64,000 nt of DNA from Salvia splendens (GCF_004379255.2 NC_056041.1:3534001-3598000); one strand, 5' to 3'. Counted from the first letter of the stretch, positions 11,752 through 21,694 are shown. The notes: generated by a model from the letters alone, not told the origin. Made by a program: numbers and translations.

Positions 11752-12181
11752 TCTGATGAAATAAACATCTTTGACCGGACTCGTCTTTGGTCTGATGAAA
11801 TAAACATCTTTGACCGGACTCGTCTTGGGTCTGATGAAATAAACATCTTTGACCGGACTCGTCTTTGGTCTGATGAAATAAACATCTTTGACCGGACTCG
11901 TCTTTGGTCTGATGAAATAAACATCTTTGACCGGACTCGTCTTTGGTCTGATGAAATAAACATCTTTGACCGGACTCGTCTTGGGTCTGATGAAATAAAC
12001 ATCTTTGACCGGACTCGTCTTTGGTCTGATGAAATAAACATCTTTGACCGGACCCGTCTTTGGTCTGATGAAATAAACATCTTTGACCGGACTCGTCTTT
12101 GGTCTGATGAAATAAACATCTTTGACCGGACTCGTCTTTGGTCTGATGAAATAAACATCTTTTGACCGGACTCGTCTTTGG
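11752..12181. repeat. 39-bp minisatellite, about 11 copies
   Basis: The word TCTGATGAAATAAACATC recurs every 39 bases from 11752 to 12142, each time followed by TTTGACCGGACTCGTCTTT with one or two substitutions. The last copy has an extra T. A more diverged copy lies upstream at about 11712. Because 39 is divisible by three, the minus strand stays open and shows a 13-residue repeat (MFISSDQRRVRSK); I treat that as a by-product. The array lies inside the retrotransposon between the antisense ORFs and the integrase remnant. Confidence 0.92.
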
Positions 12182-12650
12182 TCTGTGTTCTAATTTGGCG
12201 ATTTTTGTCGCCGGGATCGAACTTTCCCTTGTCCTAATTCGGCGAGTTTTATCGCGTGGATCGGACTTTCCCAGTTAACCGAAGTGGTCTTATGCAGTAA
12301 ACCTCTATGACTAGACATGGTCGTCCTCGGTCTTATGAGGTAAACTGCTTTGACCGAACTTGGTCGTCCTAATTCGGCGAGTTTTATCGCATGGATTGGA
12401 CTTTCCCTTGTCCTAATTCAGGCAAGTTTTATCGCGAGAATCGGACTTTTGTTGCAGTTCGTTTCAGACGAAGTGCTTGATTTTTAAGCAGAATTGTGGT
12501 CTTGTATCCTCTTTAGAAGCTTTGACGCACAATCGTTGGCTTGTTGCAGCTCGTTTCGGACGAACTGCTTGTTTAAGCTGAATTGTGGTCTTGTATCCTC
12601 TTTAGAAGCTTTGACACACAATCTTTGGCTTGTTTATGTTCTAAGAAGGG
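12182..12650. repeat. Degenerate repeats in the retrotransposon spacer
   Basis: A word like CCTAATTCGGCGAGTTTTATCG recurs at about 12192, 12233, 12368 and 12412, mixed with diverged copies of the 39-bp unit. From 12455 a unit of about 90 bp (GCAGYTCGTTTC...GGTCTTGTATCCTC) is present twice. No coding potential is supported. Confidence 0.75.
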
Positions 12651-12779
12651 GATCAGCCTTCGAAGAACAAGATACCTCAGTAACATTTGTAAGAGACGAC
12701 ACGCATATAGACAGACAAAACGCATATAGACAAATAAAGACCAAGCAAACCAAAGAAAGCACATTGACCGGACTGTCTC

Positions 12780-13215
12780 TTACAAATGGAGCTTTTTGAG
12801 GTTGGAAACGTACCATGTTCGGGGTACTTGTGCTCTTGACACGTGAGTCAATTTGTAAGACCCTTTGCCGAGGACTTCTGACACCCGATATGGACCTTCC
12901 CATGTGGGTTCGAGTTCGCCTAGCTTTTCTGCTCGGCTTACTTCGTTGTTTCTCAAGACGAGATCTCCCACTTGAAATTGCAGCTTCTTCACCCTTTGGT
13001 TGTAATACCGGGCTACTTGCTCCTTGTACTTGGCTGCTTTTATGCAGGCCAATTCTCTTCTTTCTTCGGCAAGATCTAGTTCGGCTCTCAGTCCGTCACC
13101 ATTCATTTCTGAGGAGAAATTGAGTTCGGGGACTGGGTATGCCAATCTAAACCGGAATCACGGCTTCAGTGCCGTACACCATCGAGTTCGGCTCCGGTGA
13201 GACTTCGGTCATTCC
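12780..13215 (-). pseudogene. Integrase C-terminal remnant of the retrotransposon
   Basis: The minus strand at about 13145-12780 reads the end of Ty3/gypsy integrase: an ELDLAEERRELA helix, YYNQRVK, then FQVGDLVLR, WEGPYRV and GSYKLTH, the usual C-terminal barrel-like region before the stop. Just upstream (about 13215-13145) the typical VYGTEAVIP segment is present, but it is cut by an in-frame TAG and a frameshift. The DDE core and everything before it is absent. The open frame starts only at a TTG, so it is not a functional gene. Confidence 0.8.
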
Positions 13216-13335
13216 GCCTGCCTCTGACTCCGGCTGCTGTGATTGCTATGCTTGATGGTGCCGAACTGATTGCTCGGCACTTTTAAGCGCAATCTGCGAA
13301 CACACTTGCTCTTTTTCGATCACCTCGTATGACCG

Positions 13336-14388
13336 CTATCCCTCCTTTGGTGGGGAAGGTGTTCGGCGAGGAAGCCTCTGATCGCTATGATCGGGCTTCT
13401 TTTCGTCTCCTCTAGATGAGCTGTCTAAAGACCGTTTTCGACGGTCTGCCTCATCGGCTCGGGAGAACTGGTCCGCAATGTCCCACATCTCTTGAGCTGT
13501 TTGCGGACTGCATTCCACGAGCTTTCTGTAGAGAGCTCCGGGCAGGATTCCATTTTGGAATGCCGAAATGACAAGTAGATCATTGAGATTATCTACTTGT
13601 AGGCATTCCTTATGGAATCTCGTCAGGAAGTCGCTGATCTTTTCGTCGCGACCTTGACGTATAGAAAGCAGCTGAGCCGAAGTGCTTCGGGCTTCCGCTT
13701 TCTGAAAGAACCTCCTGTGGAAAGCATCCATTAGATCTCGGTAGGATCTAATGCTGCCTTGAGGGAGGCTATCGAACCACCTTCTTGCGTTCCCGATAAG
13801 CAGTTCGGGAAACAGCTTGCACATGTGGACCTCGTTGAGACCCTGGTTCGCCATGTTATATTGATAGCGTCCCAAGAAATCATGAGGATCCACGAGTCCG
13901 TCATAGGTTATCGACGGAGTTCGGTAGTTCTGTGGTAGGGAAGTTCGGGTAATATCGTCCGAGAACGGAGTCCTCAATGCTCCGTACATGGCGAAACCGA
14001 CATTTCTTCGGTATGGAGGAGATGGAGTTCTCCTGTGATTCCGGTACCGAGGATTCTTTCTTCTGGAAGACATGACACTACTGCGGTAGTGACTGTCTCG
14101 TATGGAGGGAGAGGGAGAATCCGCCGTTTTCGCCTCCGGCTGCTTTTGGCTTCTCTGCAGGAAGGTTAAGAATTCCTCCTGCTTTTCAGCCAAAAACAGC
14201 TTGACAGCCTCGTTCAAATCGGGCTGCTGGGAAGACTCGGTGTGACGGCTTTTGGAGCGGCTTGTTCCTCCGCCATGAGAACTGGTGGTGGATTTATCCC
14301 TAGGCTGTTTTCCAGACCTATGGGGTGGATTGGCTTCCTCCTGGTTCTCACGGGCAGGAATACGGGTCTTCTGCGATCTGGTATGCAT
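13336..14388 (-). CDS. Retrotransposon gag protein
   Basis: 350 residues from the ATG at 14388; the frame opens eight codons earlier at a TTG, which I rejected as a start. The N-terminal third is basic and polar, with RSKSRHTESS and SPSPSIRDSHY stretches. A gag capsid-like domain follows at about residues 150-280, with YDGLVDPHDFLGRYQ, ARRWFDSLPQGSIRSY, DAFHRRFF and SIRQGRDEKISDFLTRFHKE. No CCHC zinc knuckle is visible before the stop, so the protein ends in a basic tail (RRTPSPPKEG). The gene follows the primer-binding site by about 60 bp. It would assemble virus-like particles of the retrotransposon in the cytoplasm. Confidence 0.85.
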   Translation of the reverse strand: MHTRSQKTRIPARENQEEANPPHRSGKQPRDKSTTSSHGGGTSRSKSRHTESSQQPDLNEAVKLFLAEKQEEFLTFLQRSQKQPEAKTADSPSPSIRDSHYRSSVMSSRRKNPRYRNHRRTPSPPYRRNVGFAMYGALRTPFSDDITRTSLPQNYRTPSITYDGLVDPHDFLGRYQYNMANQGLNEVHMCKLFPELLIGNARRWFDSLPQGSIRSYRDLMDAFHRRFFQKAEARSTSAQLLSIRQGRDEKISDFLTRFHKECLQVDNLNDLLVISAFQNGILPGALYRKLVECSPQTAQEMWDIADQFSRADEADRRKRSLDSSSRGDEKKPDHSDQRLPRRTPSPPKEG

Positions 14389-14446
14389 TTTTTGGGTTGA
14401 AAAAATGGTCAAAAATTCGCTTTATCACAAATTTGGTTCTCTGTTT

Positions 14447-14462
14447 CCCACAGACGGCGCCA
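14447..14462 (-). other. Retrotransposon primer-binding site
   Basis: Directly inside the 5' LTR the minus strand reads TGGCGCCGTCTGTGGG. The first nine bases fit the complement of a plant tRNA-Asp 3' end; the rest diverges. The position and the TGGCGCCG start are usual for Ty3/gypsy elements. Confidence 0.7.
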
Positions 14463-14463
14463 G

Positions 14464-15084
14464 TGATGATTCCGCGAATTTCTGATGTTAGCAAATGCTG
14501 GTAGAGAATGAAAACTACAACACACAGAATTTACGTGGTTCGATTTACTGAAGTAAATCTACGTCCACGGGAAGAAGGGAGGGCAAGATTGTATTGCTTG
14601 ATCTGTTTTCTACAGCTTACAAATACAAACTTGCTATTTGCTATATGGTGTTTTATCTCTAGAGAGCTTCTAACCTTCTTCTATCTGATCTAAGTTCTAT
14701 TTATATCTTGAACTAAGATCGTGGCTTGCATCACCACCCTAAGTCGTGGATGTCGTGTAGGTCATGGCCTAAGATCGTGGATGTAGCGTAGGTCATGGCC
14801 TACGATCGTGGCCTGAGTTGACACCACGTGGTAGTGGGTGTGTTGGACATCCTGTATGGGTCCACTAACTCCTTGTTCGGTCGAATACTGAGACCGAACT
14901 GCTTTGGTTGCCGATCTGAGAGTAGAGCTTGATGCCGACCTGAGAGCAGAGCTTGATTGGTTGGCTTTTACCGAGCTGTAGGCTGAGGCCGAACTCTTTG
15001 GTAATGCCGAACTCATACTCCTGCTTGGGCTTTGGGCTGATGGGCCGTCATTGCTGTTGGGCTTGTTTAGTACGCACCCCATCA
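14464..15084 (-). repeat. 5' LTR of the retrotransposon
   Basis: 621 bp, same sequence as 7761-8381 by eye. It would carry the element promoter. GTACG follows immediately at 15085-15089, matching the copy before the other LTR. Confidence 0.93.
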
Positions 15085-15089
15085 GTACG

Positions 15090-15690
15090 CAACAAGAGTG
15101 CAAAATTAAAGTACTAACGTTTAGCATGACTTTTTTGGCTATTATGCCAAATTTGAAAACTACTTGGACAATTAAAACCATAATTATTTTGGACACGAGT
15201 TTGAACATTGTATCAATAAAGTTAGGCCATCTCGAAAGACTAGGGAACCATATGGGTAGTATGTTTTTATTTGAGTGAGAGTGAGACAAATACATGTGTA
15301 CATAATCACACAATTAATAATGAAATATACCTACAAATTAAAATAAAAAATGCGAGTAACATTGCAATTGATTTAAGTGTTTTACCATCGGCTCCGAGCT
15401 TCTAGAAACATTAGTAGTAACTAATTTTAACCAATAATAATGGCACGTAGATCCACATCAGATATGTGCGTATAGTGAAAGGCAAGCCATAAAATAATAA
15501 TCTTAAATAAATAAAACTAATTTATAGCAATGCTAACAATTATACTTTGATCTTATCGACATCTGACTAAGAACACCCATAAATCAATTAATTTTACAAA
15601 TTAATTATTATGAAGTGGGTTCCACTGCCTCCCCCCTTAGATTGGCTTTGTTACTTATAATAATGTGTGGGGATCCATTTTTCATATCTC
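15090..15690. other. Intergenic, nothing recognised
   Basis: AT-rich spacer between the retrotransposon and the F-box gene leader. It continues the sequence interrupted at 7760. No features are supported. Confidence 0.55.
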
Positions 15691-16872
15691 CAATTTCTTC
15701 ACCTCAAAATCGCTCTTTCTTTTCCTTCTCTAAAAATCAATTCTACTAGTTTCGATCATTAATTCTCTAGGTGAGTTGAATTCTTTTTTGGTTTCCCTTT
15801 TGTTAATTCTGTGGTTAGACTGTAGAGAAGACCTTAGATCTTCTCTGATTGAATTGTTGTTGCTCGCTGTGAATTCGGAAGAATGATTCCCCCCCCCCCC
15901 CCTTTTCTCAGAATTTGCCCTTATTCGTCTTGCTTGAGGTATTTTAAAATATAGCTGCAGCAAAACTGGTGTTAATTTTGTGTTTTCGCCGTTTATTTTT
16001 TCACATTCTCGTCGGCCATCACCGGCGGAAAATTTCTATGAGCATAATCGAATTAACGTGAATTAGGTCTTTAGAAATTATTCGTTTCTTAAACGCACGA
16101 AAAATGAGAAGCCGGCCAAGGCGACCGGAGTGCGTTGAATCGTGTGGAGCTGTCGGAAATGACGGTGACACGTGTTGACTTGTTTATCATTGCTCTTTAA
16201 ACTACTCTTTGCCTTCAAAATTTTTAAATGATAAGTGGTTCATAGAGTCATATTTGATCGAAAAGCAGCAGAAATCCTTGTGTGGTAACTGGTAATGGAA
16301 CATTTTCTAATCTTATCTTTATCTTTTATTTATTTTTTTTATGCCACAATGAGCGGCACTGTATAATTCTGCAGTGATGCTATATGAAATTATACCTTTG
16401 TGTGTATTGTTACACTTAGCTAAGTTGAATAATTCAAAGCTAAGAAAGGTCAATTTTTTTTATCAGGGGCAATAAAAATGAAATGCTTGAACATGTTTTT
16501 CCTGGTTGGTTGAATGATGTGGTGATTTTACTTACTGTAAAAAAAATTTAATCTTATGTGCTTTGTCAATCTGTGAAAGGTTAAACCAAGATTTTGTCCT
16601 TTGAGATTTAAGTAATGGTTAGCTGAACCTACTTTTTTTTAATTGTTCATGAGGTCAATTTTGTGTTTATTACTGCAGCAACAATTGAGTCTCTATCAAA
16701 CTCAAACCTTTGGTTAATTGGTAATCATATAGTTGTAAGATTACTTTTTCTTGCAAAATTCAAACATTTGATTAGTTGGTGATTCTCTGTGTGGTTTAGA
16801 GATTATTCAGATTTTCTTTTCTATGTGTTTCTGAGCTATTCTCTTCTTGAACCATGTTCCAGTTTTATAACG
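15691..16872 (+). promoter_or_regulatory. Spliced 5' leader of the F-box/LRR gene
   Basis: A CT-rich leader begins near 15690 and reaches a donor GTGAGT at 15771. Possible acceptors are TTTATTACTGCAG (ending 16679) and ATGTTCCAG just before the start codon (ending 16862). The open frame begins upstream at a GTG (16789), but the first in-frame ATG is 16873. A C-run at 15889-15902 lies in the leader intron. Confidence 0.5.
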
Positions 16873-18363
16873 ATGAAGACTGTTGCAAGAACTGAGACTG
16901 ATTTGTTGACCGATCTACCCAATAACATAATTGAGAACATTCTTGGATGTTTGCCTCTTCGAGATGTGGTGAGGACAAGCATTTTGTCCAGGGAATGGAG
17001 GCACAAATGGGCATCGTGTCCGGATATTGTGTTTGATTTCTGGTTCGATCAAATGTTTCTGGGAGGCCACCAACTGGAGCCCCTGGTTTACCAAATATTG
17101 AAACTTCACAAGGGTCCCTTGTTAAAGTTTGTTCTGCAAGTGCCTGATCTCAAAAGCAATCCAGATATCGATGAATGGGTTCGCTTGCTGCCAAATAACA
17201 CTCTGCAAGAGTTGACCCTCCATGTATCGAGAGGAGAGGCACACAGGTTGAGTTCGCATCTGCTTAGTTTCCAGCATCTGAGAAATTTGAGGCTATATAA
17301 CTGTGTATTTGATCCGATCCCTGGGTTCAAGGGATTCAGCAAGCTCGTGAACCTTGAACTGCAAAGGGTTGTGCTTGTTCCTGAGTCATTTACGACTTTC
17401 ATTGCTTCGTGCCCTGCAGTTGAAAGACTGAGACTGATTCATTGCACCAGCTTCGATTGCCTGGAATTAACCGGCCCCAAGTTGAAATGCTTTGAATTCA
17501 ACGGGGTGTTCAAGTCAGTGTCGTACAAGAACTGCCCTGTTTTGAAAGATATTAAATTGACATTTTCATCCATGGAGTTTAAACGCGGGAACTTCTTTTC
17601 CATAGATTTGGTGAAATCCCTTAGCTGCCTGCCTGCCCTTGAGGACCTTCAGTTACAAGCCTATGCATTAGAGGTAAGAAAAAGTTGTTTGATTTTGAAG
17701 TATTAGCTGTTTATGCAATCGAAGTTTGGTTGTTTGACATCTATCTCGTGCATATGCAGGATCTTGTTGAGCACGAAGCACCAAACAGACTGCCAATCTC
17801 TTTGAATACGCTGAAGAATCTTCACCTTTCCGATATGTATTTTGCGAAGATTCAGGAGTCTTCGTGTGCCATTTGTTTCATCAGAAGCTGCCCTAACCTA
17901 CAACGTCTGAATATCACTGTAAGTTGCAATATCCAAATTTACTCTTTTGAAACAGAAATGCCCGTTTGAGAAGAAGAGGATTAACCCGATGGTTGTGCTT
18001 TATGATACACAGGCTTTCACCTTCGACGTGGTGGATGCTGTGGCAGACTTCTTGAGGTCACAAACAAGCTCGGAGTCGTTGGCTCATCTGAAAACCGTGA
18101 AGATGCAGCTGTTCTCTGGGATCGAAGCTGAGATGGAATTCGTGAAGTATCTACTGGCATCAGCCACAGCACTTGAGGAAATGGCGATAACACCCCAAAC
18201 TGGCAGCATCGCTGATGGAGGGGAGTCGATACTCAACGAGCTCAAGCAATATCCTCGAGCATCACCGAGCGCAGAAATCTTCAGTCCTCGAGCATCAGAA
18301 ATCTTGAGTTCGGGAACAATAATGGGAGCAAGCATGTGTGGGTGCGTCAATCTCACTAGTTAG
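16873..18363 (+). CDS. F-box/LRR-repeat protein (At1g13570-like)
   Basis: Exons 16873-17673, 17760-17918 and 18013-18363 join in phase 0 to give 436 residues. Residues about 13-55 are the F-box: DLLTDLPNNIIENILGCLPLRD followed by VVRTSILSREWRHKW, the Skp1-binding helices. Leucine-rich repeats follow (LRNLRLYNCVFDP, LVNLELQRVVLVP, VERLRLIHC). The C-terminal part resembles the FBD region, with AEMEFVKYLLASATALEEM and ELKQYPRASP. Length and order fit the F-box/FBD/LRR family, whose members are substrate receptors of SCF ubiquitin ligases. The exon-3 acceptor was set at 18012 because the in-frame alternative at 17955 would leave an intron under 40 bp. The last 20 or so residues (after YPRASP) show no family similarity that I recognise and repeat SPRAS twice. 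The substrate is unknown. Confidence 0.85.
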
Positions 18364-19460
18364 GCTGTTTGTAAATGTATTAGGCTCCTTTGAGATTCTG
18401 CTACAATGCTATTAATCCATCCTTTTTTGCGCCCTGTAATCATCCCAAGTGAATCGATTCGTGTTCTTATTTGGCCCACTGCAAAAGGATGTATTCCCTT
18501 CATCCCAAGTTTAATCGAGTAGTATTTTTATTTGGGACGTCACAAGTTCAATGAGTCATTTCGTTTTTTAGCAAATTAACTCTCTTCTACTTTATTATAA
18601 TCGACAGTCAAGATGTAGGTTCAAATTTAAAATAATTTGATGATCAAATTTAATTAACAACCTGATTTTTGCTCAAACCATTTTTTTAATTTGTGGACCA
18701 TTTTCTGAGCAGCCAGTAAATATAAGTCTTTCCCACTTAGTCTTTTGTTTGTTGGAACAGCATTCTTAATTTAATTTCTGGCCAACTAAACGGAATAGAA
18801 AAATAATTAGTGACTTTGAACTTCTTTTCCAACATCAAAACAATATGAGTTGCATATTTTTATAAAAGTGATCATCAAATTAACACTATCATATTCACCG
18901 GTAGTTGGCACATCAGAAATTAAATGGTTTCAAGCCTACCCATACTCTGCTTTCAACCAATCTCTCTGTAAACTATTAATGCACATCAATTTCTTTTAAA
19001 ATAACAGCATCGTCCCTACCGCATTACCTTTCCTTTCCCTTGACTCAATCTCTCTCTATATCAAAATGCAAGGGGCACTCATCGTAGAACTATACTCACC
19101 GGCAACTATTTACACAGTGAAGAGTTTCGAGAATTCCACATAGTGCGTGTTTTTTTACCGCGCATAATTGGACCGGAAAATTCGTCACAATGTAAGATGG
19201 TTGTCAGATCACCAGCGGAATTACCCGTGAGTGTGCCTACAAAATTATTAGCCCCATATTTGCCAACGATATGTATGTATGCATGTATGTGTTCAACAGA
19301 TTGAATCTTCTTATGGAGTAACAGTTTTTCATTATGCTTCTATTGCTTCTGAAATATTTTTTGCCACTTACAAGATTTTGTGTCCAAACATAAGTATAAC
19401 AATTGGGGTTTGGCAAGAAAATGAGCTTCTTATTGATAAAACAAATACCAACATAATAAC
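18364..19460. other. Intergenic, nothing recognised
   Basis: 3' UTR of the F-box gene with a near-repeat of CATCCCAAGTGAATCG/CATCCCAAGTTTAATCG (18443 and 18501), then AT-rich spacer. No gene is supported. Confidence 0.5.
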
Positions 19461-19467
19461 ACATGAA

Positions 19468-19959
19468 TTAGTTATTTATATCCATTTGTGCATAAGCATA
19501 ATCAACCCACTTGATTACTTTCTCAGCCTCTCCACAAATCTTGAGTTCATCCTTTTTAGCCTTTTCAAACATCTTTCGAAAAACTTGCTCTGGGTTTATT
19601 TCTCTCTTCTCGTTACTCTCTCTCCCCCAACACCAAAACCGGCCTCTCCGCGACTTTGGAGTTGGAGGAGATATGTTTTCGAGGATTTCCCACTTTTCGT
19701 ATCGTCGAAGCTTTTGCTCCACGTGTTTTGATGAATGTGGAAGATGATTTTTACATGTTTTAGCAGGAAAAGAAGCATGTGTTTGGGTAGTTGATGCTTT
19801 AAGGAGTTGAAAGCGGGTTTCGAGGTGAGATGGAAGAGATTGAGAAGAAGCTGATGGGTTGTTGATGGCTGCGGCTTGTTCAAGAATCACCATATCCATT
19901 GCTTCGCGAAGAAGCTCCTCCACTGCCTTCTCATCATCTCTCTTGCTTCCCATTTTCAT
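19468..19959 (-). CDS. Unrecognised 163-residue protein
   Basis: Single open frame on the minus strand. The longest frame begins at a TTG (19968); the first ATG is 19959 (MKMGSKRDDEK), with another at 19953. The N-terminal 30 residues are an acidic/basic amphipathic helix (EKAVEELLREAMDMVILEQAAA), the centre is polar, and the C-terminal 70 residues are basic with WEILENISPP, RRGRFWCWGRES and a final helix with KVIKWVDYAYAQMD. There is no signal peptide or membrane segment. A TATA-like CTATTTATAAT lies about 50 bases upstream on the minus strand (near 20020-20010), which supports a real gene. The word ATGTGATG at the start makes an AUG-stop uORF overlapping the start codon. I do not recognise the family. 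Confidence 0.55.
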   Translation of the reverse strand: MKMGSKRDDEKAVEELLREAMDMVILEQAAAINNPSASSQSLPSHLETRFQLLKASTTQTHASFPAKTCKNHLPHSSKHVEQKLRRYEKWEILENISPPTPKSRRGRFWCWGRESNEKREINPEQVFRKMFEKAKKDELKICGEAEKVIKWVDYAYAQMDINN

Positions 19960-20715
19960 CACATCCAACTTAATTACGCGTGTGAGTGAGAAAATCTAGA
20001 GTTGATGTAATTATAAATAGTGTTTGTGATCCTATTTTTTCAACCAGTTTTTCCATGAGTTCTTGTTAGAAATCCACTGATCTTTGATTGAGTTTGTGAA
20101 GTTCCAACAGCTTATTGTGTTGGCCTACTTTTATTAGGTTGCTCTCACTATGTCACTGCTTTGACCCTTTATTTGTCTAACATTTTGATTTTAAAAGGGT
20201 AAGAAGATTGAACTAGAACTTCTTACTTTTAACATTTGATTAATTCATTATGCGAAGGAGTAGTACCCCCTATTTATCTTTATTATTATGTAATGTAATT
20301 ATAATAATAATTATTATTATTATAAATTAATAACTAATTATAAAAAATTTAATGTGATTTTAAATAATAAATCATATTTAGTAAAATTAAACTTATTAAT
20401 ATTATACTACTCCTTAATAGTAAAATAAAATTTATTATTATGAAAATCTCTATTTTCCACTTCTTGATCCTCATATATTATTACATATTAATTATTAAAT
20501 GATGAAAATATAAAGCAAATTCGAAGCAAAGAAGAAAATGTTGAAATTGAATCGATTCATATAGTAACAGTATAACACAATCTACAAAGGAATGGTAACT
20601 GCGGCAAACAATAAAAGCATAACTTTTTATCAAAGCCATTATATATATTCACCTCTCAAAACATACAACTTTTCATCAAAAAAAGTAGTAGTGAAAATAT
20701 AAAAAGATTTTTTGC

Positions 20716-20913
20716 ATGGATTGTTTCTGCATTTGGAGAAGTAAGAGTGAAAAAGATCACAAAGAGAGTGAGAAAAGCTCGAAAATTTCTCCAAAGAATG
20801 ATTATTATGGAGATTATGGGTGGGATGAAAATATCTTTGGTTATGATTTGATCTCTACCAAGGAGAAGAAAGCCATGGAAAAGAGAGTGCAGAAACATAA
20901 GGGTCTCAGCTAG
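20716..20913 (+). CDS. Unrecognised 65-residue Lys/Glu-rich protein
   Basis: Open frame from ATG 20716 to a TAG. It starts MDCFCIWRSKSEKD, with two early Cys that could be acylated, has a charged middle (KESEKSSKISPKND), a Tyr/Gly/Asp patch (YYGDYGWDENIFGYD) and a basic end (KKAMEKRVQKHKG). A TATA-like run TATATATATTC lies at about 20641-20651, 65-75 bases upstream, and the leader between them is A-rich, so a short mRNA is plausible. The family is unknown to me. It could also be a chance frame. Confidence 0.4.
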   Translation: MDCFCIWRSKSEKDHKESEKSSKISPKNDYYGDYGWDENIFGYDLISTKEKKAMEKRVQKHKGLS

Positions 20914-21520
20914 TCAAAGAGAAAAGGGAAATAATCGCTTTTTCTATTTAATTTCATTTCTACATTCTTTTAAGGTTGTTTTAATGGTAGAACCTGTTTT
21001 TTCTCATATGCTGTCATGTTAATCAGTTCTATCGTTTCTTCATCATCTTTAGCTTTTATCCTCTCTAGATGAGTCGAACTACTAACCTACTGGTTGGAAA
21101 CGAAGGGTTTTACCAAGGCCCTACTCGTGCTCGAGCATTACACATCTACGTCATCAGACACAAGGCGTGCTAGATTTGCATAAGGCCCTAGTTGTGCTCA
21201 AGCATTAATTAGTCTGGGGCATTATTTAGATAAAATCTGCTACAAAAATGCCATCGCCACTCAGAATAAAGATAAGAATAACGAAAAGCATTAGAGCAAG
21301 AAACGTACGGGCAACACGGAAATTTTAAATTTCGATACTATGGAGTGGGAAGTATGAAGCTCTTCCTGAGTAGTCTATTTTAAAAAAAATATCCATGGAT
21401 TAACAGTAAGGCTAAATTCTTACAAAAAGTACTGCATCACATGTACCTCCATATTCATGAATTCCTTGTCCAAAACCTAACCGTCACGAGACAATCTTAC
21501 TCGAATAAACCTATATGCAT
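20914..21520. other. Intergenic and OST4 3' UTR
   Basis: No gene is supported. A word like AAGGCCCTA(C/G)T(C/T)GTGCTC(G/A)AGCATTA occurs twice (about 21115 and 21181), a small diverged direct repeat. The part next to 21520 is probably the OST4 3' UTR. Confidence 0.45.
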
Positions 21521-21521
21521 T

Positions 21522-21601
21522 GGTATGGTGAGAATGGTCTTCAGTTTCCCTCATATTTTGGGGTATGGTGAGAATGGTCTTCAGTTTCCCTCATATTTTG
21601 G
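21522..21601. repeat. 40-bp tandem duplication across the OST4 stop
   Basis: Two adjacent 40-base copies, 21522-21561 and 21562-21601, appear identical. On the minus strand the first-read copy (21601-21562) encodes the last residues (PKYEGN) and the stop of OST4; the second copy is in its 3' UTR. Confidence 0.92.
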
Positions 21602-21694
21602 GTCTGCTGTCACGTAGTGGTAAGCAATCACCAGCACAAATATGAAAATACCAAGAAAGTTGGCAAAGAAGCCCAGGTCTTGATCATCAATCAT
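21581..21694 (-). CDS. OST4: OST4, oligosaccharyltransferase subunit 4
   Basis: A complete 37-residue protein on the minus strand, too short for ordinary ORF lists. It reads [15 protein letters not shown], then a single hydrophobic helix ([13 protein letters not shown]), then TADPKYEGN and TGA. This is the plant OST4 pattern: an N-terminal DDQDLG(F)FANFLG stretch and one membrane span, the whole length being the usual 35-40 residues. OST4 is a small membrane subunit of the oligosaccharyltransferase complex in the endoplasmic reticulum, which transfers the preformed glycan to Asn-X-Ser/Thr of nascent proteins; in yeast it stabilises the Stt3 catalytic module. The coding exon begins right after an acceptor (ACCAG at 21699-21695), so the leader is spliced from an exon at about 22605-22513. 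Confidence 0.93.
   Translation of the reverse strand: MIDDQDLGFFANFLGIFIFVLVIAYHYVTADPKYEGN

Larger units (their letters stand above)
7761..15084 (-). mobile_element. Young non-autonomous Tat-like Ty3/gypsy LTR retrotransposon
   Basis: Both ends are 621-bp LTRs that begin TGATG and end CATCA, and GTACG is duplicated at 7756-7760 and 15085-15089. The sense strand is minus: a primer-binding site abuts the right LTR, then gag (14388-13336), a decayed integrase C-terminus (about 13215-12780), a repeat-rich spacer, and a G-rich polypurine tract against the left LTR. Protease, reverse transcriptase, RNase H and the integrase core are missing: only about 190 bp separates the gag stop from the integrase remnant. 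On the plus strand, between the integrase remnant and the 3' LTR, sit intron-containing ORFs. Antisense extra ORFs in this position are known in Tat/Ogre-lineage elements. The LTRs look identical by eye, so insertion was recent, presumably with enzymes from a full-length relative. Confidence 0.9.

Noticed and set aside
11673..12158. 161-residue minus-strand frame of 13-residue repeats; also the possibility of a CRISPR-like array
   Set aside because: It is the 39-bp minisatellite read in an open frame. The units are contiguous with no unique spacers, so it is not CRISPR, and it has no start context or other protein features.
15889..15902. C-run as a biological signal (also at 62749-62764)
   Set aside because: Homopolymer runs of this type vary and are error-prone; nothing else supports a function.
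16789..16872. N-terminal extension of the F-box/LRR protein
   Set aside because: It begins at GTG, precedes a plausible splice acceptor, and the F-box protein family starts close to the ATG at 16873.
17955..18012. Alternative earlier start of exon 3 in the F-box/LRR gene
   Set aside because: It is in frame but would leave an intron of under 40 bp, too short for plants.
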